This document shows, in pieces, positions 53,597-64,000 of a stretch of 64,000 nucleotides of DNA. Positions within the stretch are counted from its first letter, which is position 1. Every line of letters starts with the position of its first letter. The notes below the pieces were generated by a model. It ran no database searches. It was not told where the DNA came from and worked only from the letters and a program-made list of their open reading frames with translations. Location of the stretch: contig NC_092523.1 of NCBI RefSeq assembly GCF_037038585.1, positions 28,587,501-28,651,500 on the forward strand, written 5' to 3'. Source of the DNA: Patagioenas fasciata (lineage: Eukaryota > Chordata > Aves > Columbiformes > Columbidae). The position numbers and the translations under genes were made by a program.

Positions 53597-56500
53597 GTGA
53601 GTAGCGGCAGGGCCGGGCCGGGCCGCGCGCTCACGCCTGCTCACCGGCGGCACCCGGCGCCACCAGCCTAGTCTTTCCGCCGGCAAGCGCTGCCGCCCCG
53701 TGGGGGCAGCTGCTCCTGCCCCTCACCGAGGAGGCTCGGCCGAACGCACCGCCGGGGCTCTCGGTGACAGGGGAGGCCGTCGGGGAGAGAGGCGGTGTGC
53801 GTACCTGGGGTCACGGGACCCGTGGGCCGGCGGGTACCCGCGGCTCTCGGCGGGCTCCCCCGGGGGATAGGAGGGGCCGGGGTTGGATAGGGGCGGCCCG
53901 TGCGGTGACGGGGGCGGGTGAGGGGCGCAGCAGCGGAGGGGGCTGGGGGCGCTTGGAGGGTGTGACGCAGTTTCCCCGACCCGGCTTGCGAGCGGGTGAG
54001 GCCGCGGCCGGCCCTCGTGGCTCCCTGCGAGGGAGCCGGGGCTGCCGAGAGGAGGGCGGGCGCGGCCTGCGCCGCTGCCCGGGGGCTTCGCTGCGTGGGA
54101 ACGGTGTGTGTGGGGGAGGTGGGGTGGGCGGCGGTTAATTTAGCGGATTCCGCCGGGCCGGTGCGGGAGAAACGGGCTGTGAAGGGGAATGGGGGCCGCG
54201 GCGCATTGTGGGAGGTGGAGTCTCCGCTGCGGCTGTTTCGCGCCACGAGGCGCTGGGCGGGAGGCTGGGCGACTATAACTCCCAGCAGACACTGCGGCGG
54301 CACGGCGCGCCACCCCCGCGCGGGGGTGCGAGTTGCAGCCCGGCACCCCCGGCCGGCGCGGAGACCCGGGAGGGCCCGGGACCCGCCGCTCCCTGCCCGC
54401 GGCCGGGGCCCGGCGAGAGCTGGGGCAAGGCCGTTTGGCCGTGGGGCAGCGGTAGTGGGAGATCGCGCCGCCTGTGCTGGGGGAGCGCAGGGAGGGCTTT
54501 GTCTCTGCAGTATAGTTTCTGGCTCTGGTTTCAGAGCAGGCGGGACCGTATGGTGTAGGCAGGTTGCCTGGTGTGGGGGGATTACACACTTGCGTGGGTG
54601 TGGGGTAACTGTGGGGTTCGGAATAGATTCCATCCCGTGTGCTGGAGAAATGAGGATGATGTCCCGAGCACAAAGGTATCTTGGCAGAAGGATGTTCCCG
54701 ATTCCTGTGAAATCTCCCAGGGCTGTGTTCTCACTGTGCAAGGAGCTGCAGCCCTGAGACACTTCATTACTGCAGAATTTGCTTATGGGAGAGATAATCA
54801 AAACTAAAGCTTTGATCATATGTGAATGAATGATGGTCTGACTTTTGGACAAAGTCCTGAAAGCAATTATGGAAAGAAATGCTGCCTAAGGCCTGGATTT
54901 TCTTGAATCCTTCTGTGTTTCTCAAAATGAGGAATTGGACAGGAACAGCTTGGTAAACACTCTGCCTTGTAAGGTTATATAATTTCTTTAGTGATTATGA
55001 TTTCTTTTACCTTTATATTTGGGGATCATTATATATCGATGGTTAAGGCTATTATTAAAGCACAAATAACTGCCTCATGTCAGAAATGGAAGCATAATTT
55101 TTCTAGAAAATGCCTTCTGTTCAGTCTTTATGTGCCCTGTCCAAAAAAAGGTGTAGGTCTTCATTATACACACGTAAGCTACAGTTACAGATATTCCAGT
55201 GCTCCCTTATGTAGGATGTTGAAGACTATTTAGTGCCTTTTAAAAAAAATTCTTATGCAGAAAGCAAGACTGCTGTTTCTCAGCATTCAGCTGTTACTGG
55301 CTTCTTCAAAAATATCCCTTGGAATTATTGAATCACCCACCTGAGTATATTTTTGGGGCAGTTCACGGCCTTGTATATGTGTTATTTTAAATAGAAATGT
55401 TTTCCTTAATTAGCTAACATCGTTATCTGTAGCTTCATGGTAGCTGTGGGTTTTTTTCCTAATGGATTTAAATGCTTGAGTCAAGAGGTGTTCATGGTAT
55501 CTTTACAAATTCAGAAGCTGGCTTATGATTGTTTCCTGACTGAACATTTCAACCTTTTGTTTGATCCTTCTTAGATTATTATCTGTTCTTGTGATATAAA
55601 CTCCATTAATACATTTTTGCTGCATGTCAGTTTTACATTCTGAGACTGAATGTACACTTTTCATATATGAGAGACATCAACTTTTTCCCATTGTAAACAT
55701 TTGCTTAAAAGCTTCTTGCAATGCCAGTAACTATAATTGAAAATGTCTTTTCTGGCAAGACCATACAATGAATTGAGTTAGATGAAGGAACAGTCTTCCT
55801 CTCATTGCTTTTCTTTGTTTATTTGTATCAGGATGCAGTTTCATTTGTGTAATTTCAGCACTTGATTTAGGTTTATTTTTGTCCAAGTAGTTTTTGTGTG
55901 AACTTTAAGGGAATTCTTATAATGTATTTTCTTTACCTTTCCCCCTAAATTTGGAGATACTGAAAACAAAGACTTTGTTTTTTTTCCAAAGCATTATTTC
56001 CTAGTTTTGTTTGTGCCTTCAAGCAGAAGAGGAAAACTCGCTTAATTTGTCTGTGCTGTGCTTGCCAAAAAGCATCGCACTAGGAAGTACAGTACATCCC
56101 ATGAAAATGTTTAACTCTTGTATCCAATTTAAATACAGAGCCTTTATTAGTGTGGTTATTTCTTCTACAATAAGTAAGACTACTAACAAGGACTTCAAGC
56201 AGAACCCTGATTTTTAAATGTGCCAGCACTTTCCTTACACTGTCCAGTTAAGTTGTTTTATTTAAAATCATAGGTCTGAGGTTAAACAGCATTTCTTCTT
56301 TGGGCTTATAAAGAGACAGAAATAACTACTAGTTTGCTCAGTGTTTTATATATAGTAGTGTCTATATCTAAGTATATGTTTATCATTGTTAGAGCTACAA
56401 GGCTTCAGGTTGCCCTTGGGAACCAGCTAGTGTGGCACATGTTTTTGTGTCCCTTGGTGCAGATGTGTGGCTGCACAGACTGTGGGACTCTGCTGTAGCT

Positions 56501-59500
56501 GCTCCTTTCTCCCCATTAGCTGTAGGTTACCACTTCCCTTGCTCTCCTGGTAACGAGGTTTGTAGGAGCACTCTAATCCACTCAGTCAATGTGTCTGGGT
56601 TAGGTCTTGCCACTTACATAAATTGTCTAAACTGACAGGGTTGATTTTTGCCTGAAGTGGACTAGGGAATGTGCCCATGACCTGTGCTTCTGGCAGAGCT
56701 GTGGGGTCTGTAACTTTTGGCAGAGAGGAGGAAGCAAACACTGGGGCAGCAATGCTTTTGAGTGGCTGTTGCAGGCCCATCGTAATATGTACCAGATCTG
56801 CATGGTGCTGGTTACCCTAGTAGTGCATACTTGATAGGGTTGCATTTCTGCTGAATTAGCTAGAGCATGAGATACAAAGTTTTTATTAGCTTTATGCCCT
56901 TTGTAGGAAGACAGATGATACCTAATCTGGCATGAAATTAAGAGTAGTACTGGCAAACAACTCTCAGACCATAGTAGCCAACGATGCAAAATTAATTCAC
57001 TGACACTTTTTGGAATGAATTTGATGGTAGAGTTATGAGTTAGACTGGATCAACACTTTGCATCAAATGGATGTAAAATTGGTCCTATACTAAATGAGTT
57101 GTAGCTCAATTTCTTGTGTTTTTGAATTGTAGACTGAAAGAGTGTCTGTTCACAGTCTGAATAACTTGAAATCACTGAAAGGCTGTTTGATTTGGTAGTA
57201 CATGCTTTAGAAATAGATTTAAATTAGCTCTAATTGTCCACTACTTTTACTCATTCTTTTCCAACTGGCTGGTCACTCCAGCTTTATTATATTCTGGCAA
57301 GCATTAGGAATGCTTATCTAATACACAAGTGGTATTTGCAGCAACAGAAACAGCCGTATTGCACCAGAAATGCAGTTAGTGTTAGGTCTTTTCTATTAAA
57401 AAAGCCCATTGAACCTACCCCCCAAAAAACCCACCCAACCGAAAAAACCCAAACCCACAAATCTGTAAAACCCTTAGTGAGCCAGTGTGCAGGGTTTTTT
57501 AATCTATATGTTAAGATAGCATAAGTTAACATAGCTCTTATTTGTTCTAAGTCAATTTAAAGTAAATGGAAGTGCATTCAAACTGAAGTAGCAGTTACAC
57601 AACTTTTGCACTGCTTAAATTGCTCTGAAATCCTCAGTGAACTTTAAACTGCACTAGCTCTTTTTGTAAACAGGCCTTCAGATCAGGGTGATTTTTAAAT
57701 ACCTAGGTAGAATAAAGTAGAATAAGGATTTGTTCCGGGGGGTGGGGGGAAGATTAACACTTTTCACTGTCTTCATAACATGCAGTAATTTTAAAATATT
57801 ATTTTGCAGATAATGTGGGTGACTGCCTACACGTGGTAATAGCAAATGTTACAGTTGACTCTGAAGTCTGACCTTAAAATGATGAGGTTTTAGCGTGTTG
57901 TCATTTCAACTGCATTTTGTTGTTTACGTTTGGTGTTTTTTGTAGTTTTTTTTTTTTTTTTAATAGCTTAAATCACTTTTGTGTTTTGCTTCAGAACATT
58001 TTAGGCTGTTATGTTTGCAAAATATACACAAATTTGCAACTGTGGATTAGGATACCACTGGTGTCAGCAGTAGCTCTGAGTCTGGTATGGCTCTGCGTGC
58101 ACGTGTGCAGGAGAAATGTCCTGCGGCGCTGTGTCTCTAGCTCTAATGGCTGGGTCCTGTTGCTCCGCAAGCTAGGTGCATCATCCCACTTTCCATGTAA
58201 TTGCATGTCCTCACTATCCAGGCTGGAATTAACTTCTGCTTTCCTTACTTTCTGAATCATGCCTTGTGTTTAATCCCACCAAATGAAGGGAGACCCTGCT
58301 TTTCAAGCCTGTTCTACTCTGCCTGCCCTTGCCCCTTGCAACCTTGCTGTCACATCTCGGACGGGAAGAGGGCTCTTCTGCAGGTGCCTCTGCTAAAGGT
58401 TGTCACTGCCTGTGTGGCTTCAGCTGCAGGCACACTGGAAATGAATTCTTAATCCTGTCTTGGGCAGGAATGCAGAATCGGCTCCTGGCTGCTCTGTACT
58501 GTAGTTTCGGAACCTCTGTTTTTAGGTTTGTTGTGAAGTTTTTGAGTAAATGAAAGCAAAAACTGCCGCATGTTTTTCTTTTGTTTTCTGAACTTAGTAA
58601 GGAGTATAGAAATTCTGCTTCCTGAACATAAGTATTAAAGGCTTTCACCAAATGTACGTTTCAGATCTGAACTTCCAAGTTCATTAATAATAGAAATTGT
58701 CTTACTGTTAGGATAATTATGTAAAGAGACTGTAGAGCATGAAATGGTGTAGTTCACAGAATGTTAAATGATATTTTTTTAGATAAGTAAAGTTTATTTA
58801 TTGTAAAGCTAATTAAGAAGGCAGTACTTTGAACTGTTATTTCCAGTACTACTACAAGTTTTCTCCAGTTCTATTATTTGAAACCAAGGAAACCAATTAA
58901 ATAAAAAATAAAAGCATAAACATACAATTTTCATTTTCAGGAATCCGTACCTAGCGTGTGTTTTCTGATTTTTTCTTGAGAAGGTTACACAAAATTACCC
59001 ACAGTTTTTGTCAGATATACTATGACTATTTCCATACTTAGTTTTTAATACAGAGTTGTATTTATAGTGTTTATCTGGCATGTCTGTCTGGGATAAATAT
59101 TTTTGGGCCTTCTGTTACTGTGAGATTTTTGCTCAGAAAAATAATATAGAAGCTTGTAAAGGAAATTTGGAGTCAGCTACGTATCTGGTGTAGTACTATT
59201 GCTATTTTATTGCTAGGTTTTTAGTAGTGTTTTTAGCTGCACCGTGTAGTTGTGTTTTGTCCAGGCTTTAGAGTGATAGTTCTTTTTTAGGTATTCATTT
59301 GTAGTTTCATTTGAATAGTTCCCTCCATTAAAAAAAATGACTTGACCTTTAAAGTTTCTTCATTACAGATAACAAAGCAGAATATTCAAGTTCTGTTCAT
59401 CCAAATATTTTGCTTATATTTAAGATATACTGAGGTTTTTTGTTTGTTTATTGTATTTCATATGTTTGTCTTAATGAGGGGGTATAGAACAATTTTTGTC

Positions 59501-62500
59501 TAGTTTGTCAGGGAAGCAGGCCAAGCTATCTGTTGTTTTTTTTTTTTCCTCTGTGTAACTTTCAGGTCCATAATGTAAACCATAATCTATAATATTTTAA
59601 AAGGTTTTTAAAAAACTGTTTGTGTTTTACATTTAAATTGTATATGATTGTGAATAATTGACTAACCCAGACTTCAACACTTGATGTTAAGTGTTAATGA
59701 GAAACCGCAAACAAGGTTTAATTTCCATGATATTAGGTTGGCTCTGGAATTTCTTCTGGATTTGCAGTCCCTTTACTCAGACTTTTTCTCTCTAGCTGTT
59801 ACATTCCGAATTATTGCAAAGCGTTTAATACCATTTGGAATTTTCGTTGCTTCAGTCTTTGCTAAAGATAAGCTAACATCTGCATGAAGAATAACTTCAT
59901 CAAGAAAATATGCATGCTTGTTTGACATACACGTCTTAAAGTCATAGCGAACATTTCAGTGCACCTCTTTTCAGGTCAATAAATTGTGTGGCACTTTGCT
60001 ATAAAATATTTCTCTGCAGGACAGATGTACACTTGATCTGATTTAACATGTTTCTGCTGCCACAAGAGACTTACTTTGCTCCCACTTGGGAGGACCTTTG
60101 CTGTGTCTTGCTTTAACCCTGCTTATCTGGTGTTACATCTCCTTGGTGATCTCATTCAGGCCATGGAGCTGGCAGGATTGGTTTGTAATTTTGGGAGTAG
60201 GATTCCAGGGGCAGGGGGTTGACAGGGGATCGGGCGGGCACAGCTGGGAGGCTGAGGCAGCAAGTGAGGAATTTGGGGCAGTTTGGGGAGAGAACACGTC
60301 CCTGAAGTGCGCAGTTGCAGCCAGCTGCTCATCGCTGGATTGTCGTGTTGACTATGCCATTGTCCCTTGGGTAATTCTCAAGATGGTGTTATTTGAGCTT
60401 TGGAGGTGTTTTTTTTTTTTTATTCTGTTTCTTCAAAAACCTTTTTTTTTTTCCAAATATGCTTTCCAATAGCATAGGACAGTTATTGTAGTTATAGCAA
60501 ATACTCTGACCAGTTCAGGAGGTGACTGGAGCTATAATTTAACGTACCTAATTCATTGGCTGCTGCTCGTGCTTGTTTTTATGACAGTTATTGTAGAAGA
60601 AGCCTGTTCTTGGTGTTGGATAATATCCCTGTTTTGCAAGCTTCCCCTGTGGAAGAGAGAAAACTTTAGGCTCTGGTCCTCTGTATTTGTGTGGATAAAC
60701 CGTTATTTGTGGAACTAAGGTTTGAAGCTTGTTCTACATTTGTGTAAACCCCCTGAGTCCATCATAATTGTGTAACCTATTTTTGAAGTAACAGTTTAAA
60801 ATCGTAAGGATATTTCCAGTAGATGTATGAAACATATTGGGATGAATGATGTATTTTGCAGTGCCTAGGAATGTTGTATTTCAGAGACAATACCTAATAT
60901 ATATACAATCCTAACTTTAAAATATTTTTTCTATTGTTTTCAAGAGTACCATCTAAAATTACTGTTTAATATTAGTTTAGAATAAAATATTTGGTCAGTG
61001 TTCTCAGCTTGTTACCTCCAGTTATAACTGGTTTCTCTAAAGACTCATGTTCCTCGTAGATTTCAGGCTGAACAACAAGGAAAATGTTAAAATTAATGTT
61101 GAAGAAAGCTTAGTCTGGTGCAACAGTTTACAAAATAACTATAACCTTTTAATCTTGCCCTTCTCAGAATGGCTATTATGTCATCCCCCACTGCCCTTTT
61201 CTAAAAAAAAATCCTTTAAATGGAAGGTTGACTAAGAAACTTGTGTGTTGCATTGTTTCTTTTCTTTTCTTTTTTTTTTTTTTCCTTCCAGAATGGTTCT
61301 ACCTAGTATTGTTTGACTAGCAGAAATTGTATTGCTGTAGTGATGGGTTGGGGACAAATACATTAAGAATTAGGTAGCAATTAGTGAAATGATACTCTCT
61401 AGCTAAAATAATAAATGAAACATATGATTCCTAAAGGTATCTTTTTTTTAATTCACCATAACAAGGGAATTCCGTAGTGATGTATGTAACAAATACACTT
61501 AACAGCAGGTGGTTCCTTCAGATCCACTTTTTAACTTCGTAGCAGATGATCCACTTCAGATGCACTTTTTAACTTCATAGTTCACTGACCTGGGGATCTG
61601 TTATTTAAAGATTACTTTGTTTATCCTTAGATTCTGGTTCGTCTTAATTCTATTTTGAGAGCATTCATTTGAAATGCTAGGGATGGGAATACGGGAATTA
61701 TGTTTTTGACCTTACTTGCATCATGTATCAGCTACTGGGGAAAGCCAACTGAAATGTTTCCCCGTATAAATGCTTTAATGCATTAGCTGGGTGGTAACAC
61801 TAGGCCTATACAGCTTTTAAGGTATGGAAGAATTGTGCTTGAAACAGTTTACTTGTCATATACTACTTGTCTCTATTTAGAGTGGTTTTGTGCACGAGTT
61901 CTAGTGGAGTAGTGTCGAGGGTTAAGATAGCGGGGTGACAATCAAACCCTGGCAGATGTATTGTTAACCTCCTCTCCCCCCCACTTCCCCCTTTTGCCCC
62001 TCCCTCTCCCCCCTTCCCACTCAGGACAGGCGATCGGGAGGGAAAGAAGGACAGAGAGAAGAGAGTTGGAAAAGTTAAAGATGTTTTACTAATGCTACTA
62101 ATAAGAATAGAGAAAATAATATAAAATATACAAAACCAATCTTGTAAGTCTCAGCAACTGCAGAGCCAGCGCCCAAAGTCCTGGATTGGACTCTGTAGCC
62201 AACCGGAGCTGGATTCAGTCTGTCACTAGGCCTCAGTTCGCAGGGACGACCAGCAAGGTCCTCTCCTAATGTCAGCCATGAGGAAAAAAGGGAAAAAGGA
62301 AAAAAAGGGACAAGATCCTCGTGATCTCCCACTTTTATATGAAGTATTCACGTGAATGGAATGTTATACACAGTTGGTCAGTCTCTCGATCACCAGTTTC
62401 TCGTTGCCCCTCTCGCGAGATGTCCATCCGTGCTTATCAATAAGTTTGCATTCCATTGCTAGGTTTAACCAAAACATGTGTTGGGTTCTCCAGGAAAATG

Positions 62501-63564
62501 CAGCTAATATGAAGGCTTTAGCTGACAGGCAAATTCACTAAAAGAGAAATTTGTTTTTAACAAAACCAGGACAAGTAGCTAGTTTATTTTTAATTTAAAT
62601 GGGAATATTGTATAGTTGTTGGCTGCCTTTGATCCCTGTCAACTGCTCTGTGTCCAGCTTCTGAGATTCTGGTTGGTTTCCATACTCTTTGGCTGGATCA
62701 CAGTGGATTTTTTTTGGTAAATTACTTATTTTTCGGTTTTGTCCTGGACACATTTCTAGCAGAAACAGGGTGTTTAAAATTATAGAGAAAAATGACTTTC
62801 TCACCTTATTACAACTGAAGCAAACTTGTGTGTTATTATTGGAACACAGAAACAAAGGTAACATCTATGCTGTGGCTTCTTTCATGAACTGTCAGGGTAT
62901 TTTATTTTTGGTTTTATTTGCTTGGGTCTTAACAGCTGCTGTATTGCGACCTTTGGTTCATTATACAAAAGTCATGTTTCAGCTGTGCAAGTGTATTCCA
63001 GTTACTTAGTTTTGCAAGGAAATTAGTATAAAGGCAAGTATGTGTGTATTAATAAAATTATTTTTTAAAATAGCATTCTTAGTAATGATTTTAGAATGTT
63101 ACATGATACTTAAATTGGTTTTGGAATAGATGGAACAGAAGGGCTGGGTAGCATGGGAACTATAATGATTCCCAGTTTAAATAAAAAGAGTTGTAAATAT
63201 TTTTTAAAATATAATTTTGTACTTAGCTTATTGTTAGCTATAGGTCTGTTTTGCTAGGGGGTCATCCATGCCTTAGGAAAAATGCATATGTAGGACATAT
63301 TTTGCAGATTTCACTTACTGATTCCACTTGGTGTTGAAAATGTTGATGCTGAAAAAGTGTTTGACATGGCTTTTATTTCATAGTCATGTGACGGCTTTAT
63401 TAAACTACTAGAACATATGAAGATCTCTGTTGCTACAGCTGGAAACCAGAGAATTTAAAACTTTTGCTTTTTTTTTTTTTTTTCCCCCTCTAGATTTTCA
63501 ACTGAATTCTCATCTATCAACACTGGCAAATATTCACAAGATTTACCACACCCTCAATAGGCTG
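53572..63564 (+). CDS. DCUN1D4: DCUN1D4, DCN1-like protein 4, 5' end only (coding exons 1-2)
   Basis: Exon 1 (53572-53596) and exon 2 (63494-63564) join in phase to give [16 protein letters not shown], then [16 protein letters not shown], which matches the N terminus of vertebrate DCUN1D4. The family proteins are co-E3 ligases that help transfer NEDD8 to cullins through a C-terminal PONY/DCUN1 domain; DCUN1D4 is mainly nuclear. That domain is not here: only 32 residues lie in the window, and the gene runs off the right edge after the donor at 63565. Intron 1 is about 9.9 kb and holds a solo LTR. Confidence 0.95.
54203..54290. promoter_or_regulatory. Pair of ZNF143-like sites in the DCUN1D4 CpG island
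   Basis: GCATTGTGGGAGGTGGAGT (54203-54221) and ACTATAACTCCCAGCAGAC (54272-54290) both resemble the ACTACAATTCCCAGAATGC-type ZNF143 motif, in opposite orientations. They lie about 650 bp downstream of the start codon. Confidence 0.4.
61517..61580. repeat. Two near-identical 26-bp direct repeats
   Basis: TTCAGATCCACTTTTTAACT plus TCGTAG and TTCAGATGCACTTTTTAACT plus TCATAG, 38 bp apart, differ at two positions. They lie in DCUN1D4 intron 1. Confidence 0.88.
61913..62573 (-). mobile_element. Solo LTR of an endogenous retrovirus, with target duplication
   Basis: On the minus strand it starts TGTCCTGGTTTTGTTAA and ends TTAACCCTCGACA, giving TG...CA termini over 661 bp. The same five bases, AGTAG, sit on both sides (61908-61912 and 62574-62578), a clean target-site duplication. 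A TATA-type box, TATAAAAG, lies at 62339-62332 on the minus strand. No internal viral genes remain, so it is a solo LTR left by recombination, antisense in DCUN1D4 intron 1. A 5-bp duplication fits ERVL-like or class I elements better than ERVK; the family is not otherwise identified. Confidence 0.88.
63494..63564 (+). CDS. DCUN1D4: DCUN1D4 coding exon 2
   Basis: 71 nt after a long T/C tract ending CTCTAG, ending in phase 0 before GTAATG. It encodes [20 protein letters not shown] and NRL. Confidence 0.95.
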
Positions 63565-63831
63565 GTAATGACTTGCCATTTTCTCTCAGCAGAATAGCTA
63601 GGGCTTTAGTCCAGCATCGTTTGTGACTGAAATCATTAAGAGATTACACTTTAAAAACTATGACTGCTTTTTGTATGAGAGACTGTTGGTTTTGAATCTG
63701 TTAAGAGATAAACAGTATTAGTAAAAGGTAAAAGATTAGTCAGAGTGGTGTTTAAGCACTGTTCACTGCAACACTGGATTTAGATGTTTTCTCCATGTAA
63801 GAAGCTTTTCTAGATATATCAGATAATGGTA

Positions 63832-63849
63832 ATCATCATCATCATCATA
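63832..63849. repeat. (ATC)n microsatellite
   Basis: Six ATC units in DCUN1D4 intron 2. Confidence 0.85.
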
Positions 63850-64000
63850 ATCCTCCAGTTTCTTACAGTTCTTGTGGAAAGCACATTGAATGAGCAAGCT
63901 GTCCTCTTAAAACCATGTGAAGAGTGAAACAAGATTTTTATGAAGACTGCCCCTACTTGTTTGCTATGCATTTACATTTGTTTTATTGCAACTACAGCTG

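Larger units (their letters stand above)
52740..54520 (+). promoter_or_regulatory. Large CpG island, DCUN1D4 promoter and first exon
   Basis: About 1.8 kb of CpG-dense sequence around the DCUN1D4 start codon at 53572. Upstream of the start lie five CCAAT-type boxes (53183, 53225, 53346, 53460 and an inverted one at 53514) and GC boxes such as GGGCGGGGCGGG near 53479. These fit a TATA-less, NF-Y/Sp1-type housekeeping promoter. The island continues about 900 bp into intron 1, so a second or divergent start site is possible. Confidence 0.8.

Noticed and set aside
53668-54852. 394-codon minus-strand open frame in the DCUN1D4 CpG island
   Set aside because: G+C-rich composition removes stop codons; the peptide is Pro/Ala/Arg/Gly-rich with no domain, and overlapping frames on the plus strand look the same.
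61940-62030. C-rich tract CCTCTCCCCCCCACTTCC considered as an independent simple repeat
   Set aside because: It is internal to the solo LTR, near its 3' end on the minus strand.

Overview
The window is vertebrate nuclear DNA, almost certainly from a bird and probably a non-galliform one. Long introns with GT/AG borders, several CR1-type LINE 3' ends with the avian ATTCTRTG-like tail, and two LTR fragments of a kind I associate with neoavian endogenous retroviruses all point that way. There are no bacterial-style operons, RNA genes or CRISPR arrays. The real genes are spliced, and most long open frames are chance frames in CpG islands or repeats.

Three protein-coding genes can be read exon by exon. 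(1) OCIAD2, minus strand, 9412 down to 1351: six coding exons giving a 147-residue protein, with a likely promoter in the CpG island at about 12.1-12.7 kb. (2) CWH43 (PGAP2-interacting protein), plus strand, 18459 to 46048: sixteen coding exons with matching phases throughout, giving 713 residues. It starts in a CpG island at about 18.2-18.8 kb. (3) The 5' end of DCUN1D4 (DCN1-like protein 4), plus strand: a 25-nt first coding segment at 53572 inside a large CpG island, then a 71-nt second exon at 63494. The rest of the gene lies beyond the right edge.

Layout: 1-1 kb is sequence beyond the likely OCIAD2 3' end; 1-12.7 kb is OCIAD2; 12.7-18.2 kb is the head-to-head spacer between OCIAD2 and CWH43, with two CR1 fragments; 18.2-46.9 kb is CWH43; 46.9-52.7 kb is spacer with no recognisable gene; 52.7-64 kb is the DCUN1D4 promoter and its 9.9-kb first intron, which carries a complete solo LTR with a perfect 5-bp target duplication.

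The genes do not form a pathway. OCIAD2 is a mitochondrial membrane protein, CWH43 acts on GPI-anchor lipids, and DCUN1D4 promotes cullin neddylation. Their order is the conserved OCIAD2-CWH43-DCUN1D4 block, which in human is split by the chromosome 4 centromere. I found no convincing undescribed system. The best leads are the promoter-like motif set in the solo LTR, a possible frame-breaking exon in OCIAD2, and the altered catalytic motif in the CWH43 nuclease-like domain.
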